A stretch of 20,181 bases of DNA from Bacteroidota bacterium (GCA_023417955.1 JAEZDW010000150.1:1-20181); one strand, 5' to 3'; positions 7,001 through 15,560 are shown, counted from the stretch's first letter. Notes: a model not told the origin generated them from the letters alone. Numbers and translations: made by a program.

Positions 7001-8417
7001 GCCAATTATGCTAACCGCGCTTGCCGACGTGCTGGGCTTTCTTCCGATGGCAATCTCAAAATCAGCCGGAGCTGAAGTGCAACAACCACTTGCAACCGTC
7101 GTCATCGGCGGAATGGTTACGTCGACGTTGCTCACGCTTGTTGTATTGCCATCGCTCTATCGGTGGGCTGAGCGACGCTCTTTCAGATTATCAACAAACA
7201 TGATTACAATACTTGTTACCATAGGCATTGCTGGCTTTGGTTCGATGTCGGCCCAGGCGCAGTCACGCGACACACTACCGTCTATTTCCATGGAGGCTGC
7301 CGTTGAAAAGGCGGTGAAAAACTATCCGCGGATAAAGGCGGCACAACTTGGAATTGAACAACAACAGGCTTTGAAGCGCGGCGCCTGGGATCTGGGTAAT
7401 ACGCAGGTATATACGGGTGGCGAAGAACTTAGCGGTGGGGAGGGAGTTTATACCACGGTCGGCATTCAGCAACAGGGCATTGATATTTTTGGTATTGCTC
7501 CAAAGCTTGCTTTGCAGGACAAGCGGATTGCACTTGCAGAGGCTGCGCTTTCGTTGAATGAAATTGAATTAATTCGGGAGGTAAAAAAGGCGTATGCCAG
7601 CGCATACGTTACGGGTAAGACGCTTCAACTATACACGCATCTCGACTCTATTTATCGCGAGTTTGAACGCGCTGCAAAACTGCGATACGAAGTAGAGGAG
7701 ACTTCAAAGCTCGCGTATCTCGCCGCGTTGAATCAGGTACGGCAAATTGAATTGCAGCGGCTGCAATTGACTTATGATTATCGTTCCGCGCTGGCGAAAC
7801 TCAATTTGTGGTTGGTAAGCGACACGCTGTTTACAGTCAATATGGAGGACGATCCTTCCTGGGACGAGCCAATCATCATCGCTGATTCGTTACAGTCACA
7901 CCCGCTGCTTGAAACTGCGACGCGCCGCGTGGATGTTGCAGACGCGGAACGCCGGGTGGCATCGATGAATATGCTGCCAAAGCTCAGTGGTCAATATGGC
8001 GATCAATCTATTGATGGCGAGCGTGGATTCTATCAGTTCCAGATAGGTATATCGATACCGTTATTTTTTGCGCCGGACCGCGCCAGAGTTCAGGCTGCCA
8101 AAATCCAGCACCGTATCGCCGAGCAGGATCGCCTGGGAACACAGGTTGAGATTCGTGCACAATTCAATGCAGTAACACAGGAGTATCGCAAGTGGCTTGC
8201 ATCATGGAGGTTTTACGAATCAGAGGCACTTCCCCTTGCAAGGGAGCAACGCCGTGGTGCAATACTCGCGTTCAGAGAGGGCTCGATCGATTACGTGTCG
8301 TTCATTCAGAATTTGAAAGAAGCCGTTCAGATAGAAATTATGGCACAGGACGCGCGTTCGAAGTACCTCGAGTCGAAATTCGAAATAGAATATTATTCAG
8401 AAACATCAAACAGGTAA
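4086..8417 (+). CDS. czcA: CzcA/CusA-type heavy-metal RND pump fused to a TolC-like outer-membrane factor domain
   Basis: The protein has 1443 residues from the ATG at 4086 (MINHIIAFSIKNKF, the usual pump N-terminus); the in-frame TTG at 4044 is rejected. Residues about 1-1035 are a full inner-membrane RND transporter with twelve helices and two large periplasmic loops. The fourth helix carries DFGIIVDGAVIIVE (400-413), the CzcA-type motif with D400, D406 and E413 for proton-coupled divalent cation export, unlike the GAMVDAAIVMIEN of CusA. Here the usual following Asn is Gly (VEG). Residues about 1039-1443 are a TolC/CzcC-like outer-membrane efflux domain that starts with a signal-peptide-like stretch, MITILVTIGIAGFGSMSAQA. 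Such fusions are known in Bacteroidota. It exports metal ions from periplasm/cytoplasm to outside with the adaptor encoded eight bases downstream. The exact metal is not certain. Confidence 0.93.
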   Translation: MINHIIAFSIKNKFIIGLLTIALVIAGVWSMTRVPLDAVPDITNNQVQVISQAPNLGTEDIEQFITYPIEVAMSNLPGVTEIRSVSRFGLSVVTIVFDDDLGTYLPRQLVSEKLVEVREEIPEGFGELSIGPIATGLGEIYQYTLQVEPDFRDKYSTMDLRTMQDWIVRRQMAMVPGVIEVNGFGGAVKQYEVAVDPDDLKAIGVSISDVFEALEKNNKNTGGAYIEKDHVANFIRGEGLARDVSDIENIVVKTTGSLPIRIADIAEVRFGSAVRYGAFTKDGEGEAVGGIIFMLKGANSNKVIRHVKERMQLIQESLPEGVTIEPFLDRSKLISETTGTVTRNLVEGALIVIFVLVFLLGNWRGGLIVASTIPLSLLFAFIMMNAFDVWANLMSLGAIDFGIIVDGAVIIVEGTVFYFSQEIAKGSLVNRDEVAFKASSKMMNAAFFGQLIILIVFLPVLFLEGVEGKMFRPMALTFMFAMMGAIILCLTYVPMMSALFIKVAEREKPSWGDRIVHWIESKYERLLAVSLRRMAIVFGSAALLFALSVFTFTRMGSEFIPQLDEGDIAFHIMLKPGSSLSESINTSTQIEAMLLREFPEIKHAMTRFGVADVPTDPMPMDMGDCFVILKPKDEWVSAETKEEFIEKMKEKLERIPGVSYEFSQPIEMRFNELISGVREDIAIKLYGEDLNVLAVKADEIGRIISGIDGIGDLKVEATSGLPQMVIHYEREDLAQYGLSVDDANRAIETAFAGAKAGVIFEGEKRFDLVVRLDPEHRTQIGDLQNLYIHTPSGTQIPLSEIARIGYEAGPMQISRDNTNRRVHVGVNVRGRDVKSLVEEIRATLDQRLTLPPGYYIRYGGAFENLERATQRLQVVVPIALGLIFVLIYFALHSLRETVMIYVAIPLAAIGGVFSLWLRDMPFSISAGVGFIVLFGVAVLNGLVLVSGWNELKEEGVTDLDKRIIKGARRRIRPIMLTALADVLGFLPMAISKSAGAEVQQPLATVVIGGMVTSTLLTLVVLPSLYRWAERRSFRLSTNMITILVTIGIAGFGSMSAQAQSRDTLPSISMEAAVEKAVKNYPRIKAAQLGIEQQQALKRGAWDLGNTQVYTGGEELSGGEGVYTTVGIQQQGIDIFGIAPKLALQDKRIALAEAALSLNEIELIREVKKAYASAYVTGKTLQLYTHLDSIYREFERAAKLRYEVEETSKLAYLAALNQVRQIELQRLQLTYDYRSALAKLNLWLVSDTLFTVNMEDDPSWDEPIIIADSLQSHPLLETATRRVDVADAERRVASMNMLPKLSGQYGDQSIDGERGFYQFQIGISIPLFFAPDRARVQAAKIQHRIAEQDRLGTQVEIRAQFNAVTQEYRKWLASWRFYESEALPLAREQRRGAILAFREGSIDYVSFIQNLKEAVQIEIMAQDARSKYLESKFEIEYYSETSNR

Positions 8418-8425
8418 ACGATAAA

Positions 8426-9616
8426 ATGAAATTGTATAATGTAATGTGCGTGCTTCCTGGACTGCTTTCGCTGGCTATGTTATCATGCACAAACAACGCG
8501 ACGGATAAGCACACGAATATCCCTGCGGAAAGTGACGATCACTCCAATTCAGTACACTTGACGAAGTCTCAGTTCGACGCCCTCGATATGAAAGTAGATT
8601 CATTATCGAGAAGAAATATGTCGTCTATAGTACGGGCCAGTGGCCAGCTTGAAGTGCCGCCGCAGAACGAAGCCTCCGTCACCGCTATCATTGGCGCAAA
8701 TATCGCATCCGTCAGAGTTATCGAAGGCGAAGACGTACGGAAAGGGCAGGTCCTCGCATATTTGTCACACCCTGATTTGACGCGTCTTCAAAGTGAGTAC
8801 CTGGAAGCCTATAACAACCTTCAGGTCCTTAACGACGAATTTGAACGTCAGAAGAGACTTTATGAAGGTGAGGTTGCGTCAGGTAAGTCGTTTCAACAGA
8901 CGCGGGCAAACTTCCTTACCGCTCAGGCTACTGAAAAGAGTCTGGCTTCGCAGTTGCGAATGCTGGGCATGAAGACTGCACAAATTCAAAAAGGTGACTT
9001 CTACGACGTTGTACCTGTTTTGAGTCCGATTGACGGATCAATTGTAAAAGTCGATGTCAAAACCGGGCAGTACGTTGCTCCTGAAAAAGAACTTTTTGAA
9101 ATCGTCAATACCCACCACATCCACGCGGATATGATGGTTTTTGAAAAAGATATTCACCGGATAGAGGTCGGGCAGCGCATTCGTTTCAGAGTAGAAACAA
9201 TTCCGGATAATGAACTATTCGCGGAAATCTATTCTGTAGGCAAGAAGTTCGAACAGGAACCTAAGGCTGTACACGTTCATGCGGAAATTGAAAACAAATC
9301 CGGTAAGCTGATCCCGGGAATGTACATCAGAGGCGAAATACTGACAGGTACCGAAGTGGTACTCGCGCTTCCTGAGCCGTCGGTTGTTCGTGAAGGTGAA
9401 AAGTTCTTTGCATTCCTGGCAGAAGATGAATCTGACGAACAGACACAACGTTGGATGTTCACACCCGTTGAAGTGAGGCCGGGAGTTACGGATAACGGTT
9501 GGATTAGTGTCAAATTCGTTGGTGAGCTTCCCGAGAAACCACTTTTTGCAATTAATAATGCTTACTACCTGCTTGCGGAGTTGAAAAAAGGTGAGGTCGG
9601 ACATGATCACGACTAG
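8426..9616 (+). CDS. RND efflux periplasmic adaptor (membrane-fusion) lipoprotein
   Basis: The protein has 396 residues from the ATG at 8426, eight bases after the pump stop; the longer open frame upstream overlaps the pump and is not real. The N-terminus KLYNVMCVLPGLLSLAMLSC fits a lipoprotein signal with C21 as anchor, although the lipobox (MLS-C) is not ideal. Next come a lipoyl/barrel-sandwich half (about 70-110, ASVTAIIGANIASVRVIEGEDVRKGQ), a long helical hairpin (about 115-185), the second lipoyl half (VLSPIDGSIVKVDVKTGQYV) and beta-barrel domains. The C-terminus ends GHDHD, a metal-binding-type tail seen in CusB/CzcB relatives. It links the RND pump to the outer-membrane channel domain and may hand over metal ions. 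Confidence 0.92.
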   Translation: MKLYNVMCVLPGLLSLAMLSCTNNATDKHTNIPAESDDHSNSVHLTKSQFDALDMKVDSLSRRNMSSIVRASGQLEVPPQNEASVTAIIGANIASVRVIEGEDVRKGQVLAYLSHPDLTRLQSEYLEAYNNLQVLNDEFERQKRLYEGEVASGKSFQQTRANFLTAQATEKSLASQLRMLGMKTAQIQKGDFYDVVPVLSPIDGSIVKVDVKTGQYVAPEKELFEIVNTHHIHADMMVFEKDIHRIEVGQRIRFRVETIPDNELFAEIYSVGKKFEQEPKAVHVHAEIENKSGKLIPGMYIRGEILTGTEVVLALPEPSVVREGEKFFAFLAEDESDEQTQRWMFTPVEVRPGVTDNGWISVKFVGELPEKPLFAINNAYYLLAELKKGEVGHDHD

Positions 9617-9697
9617 CGCATAATTCAGTCCTACAACCATAGGCAGGCGGCCAATTGCTTGTCGTATTGTTCATCTATCCTCCGGAGTGAATTAGCC

Positions 9698-9728
9698 TTG
9701 CCGGGCCGGGGTATTCCTGTTACATTTG
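9698..9728 (+). promoter_or_regulatory. Bacteroidota-type promoter of the TonB-dependent receptor gene
   Basis: TTG (9698-9700), 20 bases, then TACATTTG (9721-9728), a full match to TAnnTTTG. The start site would fall near 9733, about 18 bases before the ATG at 9751. The receptor can therefore be expressed separately from the efflux genes. An 8-base palindrome CTCCGGAG (9680-9687) lies just upstream. Confidence 0.55.
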
Positions 9729-9750
9729 CGCGCAAAAATAAGGGCTGGTG

Positions 9751-12003
9751 ATGGTGCGATATCTTATTACTATTTTCTGCGTTGTTTTGTCCGCCGCTGT
9801 TTATGCGCACGGAAATCTTATCAAAGGTACGGTTACGGATTCTTTATCCGGTGCCCCAATAGTGGGTGCATACGTAGTTCTCGGCAATGTTCAGTCAACG
9901 GTGACAGATGCCTTTGGAAACTTCCGGTTTGACGGCGTCGCCGATGGCACTTACCGGATGAAATGTTCTCATATTGGCTTTTCCGGCGTCGAAATCACGG
10001 TGTCAGTAAGTGGAAATGATACCAAAGTCTTGCGAATAGCCCTTGCTGAATCGTCGCTTAACCTTGAAGAAGTGGTTGTACGGGCATCGGGTTCGTACGA
10101 TAATCTAACCTCAATAAATAAAGTTGATATCGGACTTCGTCCACTGAAGTCATCGCAGGATGTGTTGCGTATTATTCCTGGATTAGTTACCGCCCAGCAC
10201 GCAGGAGGTGGAAAAGCCGAGCAAATTTTTCTGCGTGGGTTTGATATCGATCACGGAACTGACATTACACTTTCTGTCGACGGTATGCCGGTAAATATGG
10301 TGTCGCATGCCCACGGCCAGGGCTATGCCGATCTTCATTTTGTGATTCCGGAAATCATTGGTTCCGTGGACTTCAACAAAGGTCCATACTACAGTGCCAT
10401 TGGAGATTTTAATACTGCAGGTTTTGCAAGCTTTCAGACGGTCAATTCTATTGATCAGAGCAGTATTAAACTGGAAGGCGGTAGATTTGATACGTATCGT
10501 GCGGTAGGGTTGTTCAATGTGCTGAACAGCCCTTTGGAAGGGCAATACGCCTACGTTGCAACGGAGTACCTGTACACAAATGGACCGTTTATCTCACCGC
10601 AATATTTCAACCGGATTAATCTCTTTGGAAAGTATGCCGGAAAGGTTGGTGATAACACATTCCTGACTGCGTCTGTTTCAACGTTTACAAGTGAATGGGA
10701 TGCATCGGGGCAGGTTCCGGAACGCGCAATTACACGCGGGCTGATTTCCCGCTTTGGTTCACTTGACGATACGGAAGGAGGCACTACGGGTCGAACAAAC
10801 CTTAACATTTCTTTATTGAAGATGAATGATGATGGCTCATCGTTCAGGAATCGCGTATACTTCAGTCGTTATGATTTTGAATTATATTCAAACTTTACCT
10901 TCTTCCTGAATGATCCCGTTCTTGGAGACCAGATAAAACAGAAGGAAAGCAGAAATATTTTCGGGTATGCAGGTTCTTATCAGCGCGACATCGAAGTAGC
11001 GGGCAAACTACTTCAGCCTGAGCTCGGTATCGGAATCAGGTATGACGATGTTGACGACAGCGAACTTTCTCACGTGAAGACACGTCGTACCTTTATCGAT
11101 GCACTTTCCCTTGGTGATGTCGATCAGATTAACGCCAGCGCTTACGCTGATTTTAAATATCATCTTTCTCCAAAGCTGGTGGTCAATCCGGGTATTCGTT
11201 TTGATGCGTTTTCATTCCAGTATGTCGACAAGCTTGAAGCTGACTATACACGACGGGTTGAAACAGCGCGTATTGCGAGCCCGAAGCTCAACTTTATTTA
11301 CAACACGTCATCGAATCTGCAGTTTTACTTGAAAACGGGTTATGGCTTTCATTCCAACGACGCACGTGTTGTTGTGGCACGTGAAGGTCGTAGTATTTTA
11401 CCACGTGCACTTGGTGCCGATGTTGGTGTCTTTACAAAGCCTGTACGAAATCTTCTGATCAACTTCGCGGTCTGGCAATTAAATCTCGATCAGGAGTTTG
11501 TTTACGTCGGTGACGAAGCGGTTGTCGAAGAAGGCGGGGAGACGCAGCGTTATGGCGTGGATCTTTCTTTACGCTATCAACTTCTTCCCTGGTTGTTTGT
11601 GGATTTTGATGGTAACTATGCCCGCGGTAAATCAGTAGGTGAACCTGAGGGAGCGAACTACATCCCGCTGGCACCGAAGTTCACGAGCATTGGTGGGGTA
11701 ACCGCCAACGCTGGCAACGGTTTCACAGGAAGTCTTCGCTACCGCTGGGTTGGAGACAGGCCGGCTAATGAAGACAACTCGGTTACGGCAAAAGGATACT
11801 TTTTACTGGATGCCGTTCTCGCCTACAAACGACGCAACGTTGAGTTCAGTCTGAGTGCTTCAAACCTGTTGAATAGGGAATGGAATGAAGCGCAGTTTGA
11901 TACGGAAACTTTCATTCCCGGGGACACCGAAAGTATATCTGAACTCACATTTACGCCCGGTGATCCGCGATTTATCAAAGCGGGCGTTCAGTTCTTTTTT
12001 TGA
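9751..12003 (+). CDS. TonB-dependent receptor with N-terminal carboxypeptidase-like domain
   Basis: The protein has 750 residues from the ATG at 9751; the GTG at 9748 adds one residue only. A signal peptide (1-19, ending AVYA) is followed by a CarboxypepD_reg-like beta domain (about 24-105, KGTVTDSLSGAPIVGAYV), a plug domain (about 118-230) and a 22-strand-type barrel ending AGVQFFF. The plug contains LRGFDIDHGTDITLSVDGMP and MVSHAHGQGYADLHF (183-197), with H186, H188, H196, M179 and M183 as possible metal contacts. It imports a scarce substrate through the outer membrane with energy from TonB. Following a metal-efflux operon suggests a metal or metal complex as substrate, but this is inference. 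The gene ends six bases before the convergent BNR lipoprotein gene stop. Confidence 0.9.
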   Translation: MVRYLITIFCVVLSAAVYAHGNLIKGTVTDSLSGAPIVGAYVVLGNVQSTVTDAFGNFRFDGVADGTYRMKCSHIGFSGVEITVSVSGNDTKVLRIALAESSLNLEEVVVRASGSYDNLTSINKVDIGLRPLKSSQDVLRIIPGLVTAQHAGGGKAEQIFLRGFDIDHGTDITLSVDGMPVNMVSHAHGQGYADLHFVIPEIIGSVDFNKGPYYSAIGDFNTAGFASFQTVNSIDQSSIKLEGGRFDTYRAVGLFNVLNSPLEGQYAYVATEYLYTNGPFISPQYFNRINLFGKYAGKVGDNTFLTASVSTFTSEWDASGQVPERAITRGLISRFGSLDDTEGGTTGRTNLNISLLKMNDDGSSFRNRVYFSRYDFELYSNFTFFLNDPVLGDQIKQKESRNIFGYAGSYQRDIEVAGKLLQPELGIGIRYDDVDDSELSHVKTRRTFIDALSLGDVDQINASAYADFKYHLSPKLVVNPGIRFDAFSFQYVDKLEADYTRRVETARIASPKLNFIYNTSSNLQFYLKTGYGFHSNDARVVVAREGRSILPRALGADVGVFTKPVRNLLINFAVWQLNLDQEFVYVGDEAVVEEGGETQRYGVDLSLRYQLLPWLFVDFDGNYARGKSVGEPEGANYIPLAPKFTSIGGVTANAGNGFTGSLRYRWVGDRPANEDNSVTAKGYFLLDAVLAYKRRNVEFSLSASNLLNREWNEAQFDTETFIPGDTESISELTFTPGDPRFIKAGVQFFF

Positions 12004-12009
12004 TCGCAT

Positions 12010-13197
12010 TCATTGTTTTGTGACGAAGACGCCGACGCCATCGGGTGTTTCCATGAGAAACGCCACCAGGAAACCATTTCTTGTTTGTGTAATTGTGGGG
12101 AGAAACGCGTTTGATGTGAAGGGACTTAATTGATCCTTCGATGTGTTTGTCCCATCGCTGGTCTGGCAGACAATACTTGTGATCGTGTTTTCTCCATAGT
12201 CGATGTTTTCTTCCCATACCATCGCGATGCGTGAGTCTGCCGCGCTGAGTTGAGGGTGGCGTCCTGTACGTGATACGAGTTGTCTGGGCCCGGGAGCTTC
12301 ATCAGATGCCCGCGTAAAATTATAGTAGATCCCCGTTCCGTTTCCTTCGGTATACCAAAAGGAAAATAGACCACTTCGATTACTGCACAGACTCGGTCCG
12401 GTGTGCGGGCATCCGTCTACTGCCCAGTTGTCAGCACTGATGCGTTTTGGGTTTGTAAACGATGCGCCATTGTCATTCGAGACAGCCAGCATCATGTCGC
12501 GAATGGTTTTGTTCATCGCACCTTTTGCCAACCCGCGATACGCCACATTTATTCGACCGTTCATGTCACCGTACACATCGATCCGGCAACATTGACATGC
12601 GGAAGAATCGATAAGTATTTCCTTCGAAAAAATCGTGCCCCGGGTTTTTGCAAAACGCACTGAGCGTCCACCTGTTTGCTGATTGAGTTTGATATCGAGC
12701 CACGCGGCTCCGATTTCGCCGTCGGGGAGTCGCTCAATATCAAAATATGAACGGCTTTTACCGGCAGTCGTATCACTATGAATTGTATGTTCCTGACTCC
12801 ATGTTTTGCCATCGTCTGTTGAGACGACGTAACACACTGCGCTTGCGTATTTATTTTCCGGTGTCGGATTTTTTCTTTCATACGCGGCGAAAACGCTTCC
12901 ATCAAACCTGAAGGCCAACTTCGGCATGCTCTCAGCGTGGGTAGCTACATCGCTGGAAAGCTTAAGACTTACAGGTTCCGAAAATGACTTTCCCTCATCG
13001 TGTGAGGCTGCATAATAAAGTGTGAGATCATCGTCAGTTCTTTCGGTCCAGACGACGACAGGGTGGTTCTCATGATCCTGAGTAAGGGTAACAGATTCGG
13101 AATTCGCTCCGGGCTTTGAAACCATAGTAAGGGGAGTCTCTCCTTTGCAGCTCGAAAGTATTAGCCCAATCAAAACAATATATTGATGTGAATTCAT
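12010..13197 (-). CDS. BNR/Asp-box repeat lipoprotein with CQCC and CPH motifs (sialidase-like fold)
   Basis: A 395-residue protein. An N-terminal lipoprotein signal with lipobox L14-S-S-C17 places it on the periplasmic or outer-membrane face. Three Asp boxes (SHDEGKSF 65-72, STDDGKTW 126-133, SNDNGASF 240-247) indicate a six-bladed sialidase-like propeller. The sialidase FRIP motif is absent, so sialidase activity is unlikely. Conspicuous instead are C201-Q-C203-C204, followed by RIDVYGD, and DGCPHTGPSLC (C263, H265, C271), which could form a metal site. The ATG overlaps the receptor stop by four bases (13197-13194), so it is translationally coupled to that TonB-dependent receptor. Automatic annotation would probably read 'exo-alpha-sialidase'; I regard a periplasmic metal-handling or binding role as more likely, as inference. 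Confidence 0.8.
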   Translation of the reverse strand: MNSHQYIVLIGLILSSCKGETPLTMVSKPGANSESVTLTQDHENHPVVVWTERTDDDLTLYYAASHDEGKSFSEPVSLKLSSDVATHAESMPKLAFRFDGSVFAAYERKNPTPENKYASAVCYVVSTDDGKTWSQEHTIHSDTTAGKSRSYFDIERLPDGEIGAAWLDIKLNQQTGGRSVRFAKTRGTIFSKEILIDSSACQCCRIDVYGDMNGRINVAYRGLAKGAMNKTIRDMMLAVSNDNGASFTNPKRISADNWAVDGCPHTGPSLCSNRSGLFSFWYTEGNGTGIYYNFTRASDEAPGPRQLVSRTGRHPQLSAADSRIAMVWEENIDYGENTITSIVCQTSDGTNTSKDQLSPFTSNAFLPTITQTRNGFLVAFLMETPDGVGVFVTKQ

Positions 13198-15560
13198 GAC
13201 TTCGACTTTGTGAATGTGTATTGAACTCCGAAAACAAACGTGCGGGGTGCACCGGGCGTGAAACTTGTTCTGTCACTTACGGTGTTGCCGCGCGTCGCAG
13301 CAGTCGCGTACAGTTCGTCTGTAAGATTTAACAGATGCCCAAAAATCTCAAGACTGTTCCAGGTGTAGCCTGCTCTGAAGTTGAGGTAACTGACCCCTCT
13401 TAAGCCGAGAAAGCCACTATCCTCGTACTTTATTCTGTTGATTTGATCCTGATACCAGCTCCCAATACGTTGCCACTCCAGTGATGCGCGAAGTCCTTTG
13501 ATAACCGGGGGTTTGTATGTGACCTCGAAGTTGGCGATCCACCGCGGTGCCTGGGGCATTTCTTTTCCATTCACATTCCTGACATCATCTGTGGTTCTGG
13601 TAGAAAGTTCAAATTCTGAATAATGATGGATTGCGTTGGTTCCACCAAAACGCAAAGTCCACGATGCTTCCGGTTTGTATGTGATGCCATATTCAATTCC
13701 GCGGTGAATAGTTTTCCCTGCACTTTGGTAATCTGTTGAGTTGTCAGGCTGGCGCACATTTACCAATTCTTTCAAACCTGTCATGTGGTACACAGCGATG
13801 TCGCCAAAAAGAGTGTTTTGAAAAAAGGCTGCCCAACCACCAACTTCTATATTATAGAAACGCGCGGGCTCGAGGTCGTAATAGAATTCCGGGTTACCGG
13901 CGTGGGTGCCCTGACGTTTGCGAAAAATCGAGGTGAGGCCAGGGGGTGAGAAACCCTCGCTATAATTCACATAAACTCCTCTATCCTTGTGCAAATCATA
14001 CGTTGCCCCGAGTTTGGAGGTGACCTGATGATATGCTTTCGTTCCTGCCGAGGCGTCAAGCATGTTCATGTAGTCAAATGACATGCGATCATATCGGACA
14101 CCTGCGGTAATTCTTAGCCGATCAATGGGACTAAATTCGAATTGAGTGTAGGTAGCGTGATTCCTGAGATCGGCGTGATAATTCGCGAGGAGTATGTCGG
14201 GTCTTTCTGTGATGATCGAGTACTTTTCAACAGACTTTCCATCCGGACGCAATGTGGCAGACAGATCAATCCTGTGCGCTTGATATCGGGTAGGAGACAG
14301 ATCAACGCTTCCGCCGGTGAGCAGGCGTGCATCCAGCCCGTTGAAATTAATTCGATGTTGTATTTGGGCGACCTTACTGTAGAAGCTGTTCCGATTCTTC
14401 TCACCGGAAGCTATGGTGTTTCCGGAACTCCAACGTATACCATAGTTTGGATTTTGTTCAATGAAGTTGTCGCGGTAGACCAGCGTCAGCGTTGTTTCGT
14501 GCCGATCATTCCATTTATGCGTTGTTGTAAGGCGGGTTCGCTGTGAATGCACTTTTCGATACGTGAAGTCCGTGGTGCTGGAATAACTTCTCTTGTAGAA
14601 GGAAGTGCTGTCGACGCTTCCAGCCATATCAGAATAGTATTCGTTTCCGGCGAATGCCGCAGTGATTGTTGTTTTGGAACTCAGCGGATAATCTATTCTC
14701 ACGTTGATTGACGACTTGGTATAATCGCTGTAGGTTTGCCAGGCATTCCGTTGCCTTGCTTCAAAACCACTCACATATATGCCGAGCTTTTTTGCCACAG
14801 TGCCTCCTGTCGCATATTGAATCCGTTGATACCCCCAATGATCGGCCTGGATACCTAACTTTGCAGTGGGCATTGCAGTCGGCCTGTGCGTTATGAAGTT
14901 TATTGCACCTCCGACGGCTTCCGGTCCGTAAAGTGATGACGCCGGGCCCTTTACCACTTCAAGGCTGGAGATTCCGAAGACGTTCATTTCAATGAGCGCG
15001 TTGTGGTTGAAGATGCCCATGGGACGAAGGGGTATTCCATCTTCCAGATAGAGAAAATATGGCGACGTGCCCATAGGCTGCCGGATAGACATCGCATGTT
15101 GCTCGTTGTTGTAGTTCAACATGACGACCCCTGGAACTTTGTTTACCAGTTCCGTAATGAGCACTGGTTTTGTATCATTTATTATTATTGGTGAAATTTT
15201 ACTTATTGCTACCGGGGACTCTGTCCGTAGCGCAGCCTCTCTATTCGCAGTGACCACCACTTGCATAAGGTTATTCGCAGAAGGCCAGAGTGCTACTGAA
15301 ATGTGTTGCCGGGAACAGGCCAGCGTTTGTTTTTCATACCCGATGAACGTGATTTCAAGGGTATCGCTTGCGCCGGAAGGTGTTAGGATAAACTGACCGT
15401 TAATGTCTGTGGCGGTGCCAGCACCTGAGCGAAGTATGACGTTCGCGCCGACAAGCGGTTCTTTTGTTTCTATATCAAACACACTTCCGGTTAGGGTTTG
15501 TTGGGCATATACGCTCGTACCCGATGATATTGCAATCGCGAGTAATACGATTTTTTTCAT
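13194..15560 (-). CDS. TonB-dependent receptor, candidate copper-related
   Basis: The protein has 788 residues from the ATG at 15560-15558, which gives a clean signal peptide (KKIVLLAIAISSGTSVYAQ); the in-frame ATG at 15593 would add eleven residues before it. A CarboxypepD_reg-like domain (about 22-92, TGSVFDIETKEPLVGANV) precedes the plug (about 105-230, with LEVVKGPASSLYGPEAVGGAINF at 200-222) and a barrel ending FVFGVQYTFTKSKS. The plug is unusually rich in Met and His: M147, H155-A-M157, M163, M181, H186 and M192. The copper receptors OprC/NosA of other bacteria also use Met/His ligands, but the positions cannot be aligned here by eye. It lies between a small Cys protein and a BNR lipoprotein, near nos genes. 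Outer-membrane import is sure for the family; copper is inference. Confidence 0.9.
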   Translation of the reverse strand: MKKIVLLAIAISSGTSVYAQQTLTGSVFDIETKEPLVGANVILRSGAGTATDINGQFILTPSGASDTLEITFIGYEKQTLACSRQHISVALWPSANNLMQVVVTANREAALRTESPVAISKISPIIINDTKPVLITELVNKVPGVVMLNYNNEQHAMSIRQPMGTSPYFLYLEDGIPLRPMGIFNHNALIEMNVFGISSLEVVKGPASSLYGPEAVGGAINFITHRPTAMPTAKLGIQADHWGYQRIQYATGGTVAKKLGIYVSGFEARQRNAWQTYSDYTKSSINVRIDYPLSSKTTITAAFAGNEYYSDMAGSVDSTSFYKRSYSSTTDFTYRKVHSQRTRLTTTHKWNDRHETTLTLVYRDNFIEQNPNYGIRWSSGNTIASGEKNRNSFYSKVAQIQHRINFNGLDARLLTGGSVDLSPTRYQAHRIDLSATLRPDGKSVEKYSIITERPDILLANYHADLRNHATYTQFEFSPIDRLRITAGVRYDRMSFDYMNMLDASAGTKAYHQVTSKLGATYDLHKDRGVYVNYSEGFSPPGLTSIFRKRQGTHAGNPEFYYDLEPARFYNIEVGGWAAFFQNTLFGDIAVYHMTGLKELVNVRQPDNSTDYQSAGKTIHRGIEYGITYKPEASWTLRFGGTNAIHHYSEFELSTRTTDDVRNVNGKEMPQAPRWIANFEVTYKPPVIKGLRASLEWQRIGSWYQDQINRIKYEDSGFLGLRGVSYLNFRAGYTWNSLEIFGHLLNLTDELYATAATRGNTVSDRTSFTPGAPRTFVFGVQYTFTKSKS

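Noticed and set aside
8192..8425. N-terminal extension of the adaptor frame
   Set aside because: It overlaps the pump's C-terminus in another frame; the ATG at 8426 gives a proper lipoprotein signal and an eight-base gap.
12004..12009. Terminator between the convergent receptor and BNR lipoprotein genes
   Set aside because: Only six bases separate the stop codons and no hairpin with a T-tract was seen there.
12010..13197. Sialidase assignment from Asp boxes
   Set aside because: The FRIP motif of sialidases is absent; Asp boxes occur in many non-catalytic propellers.
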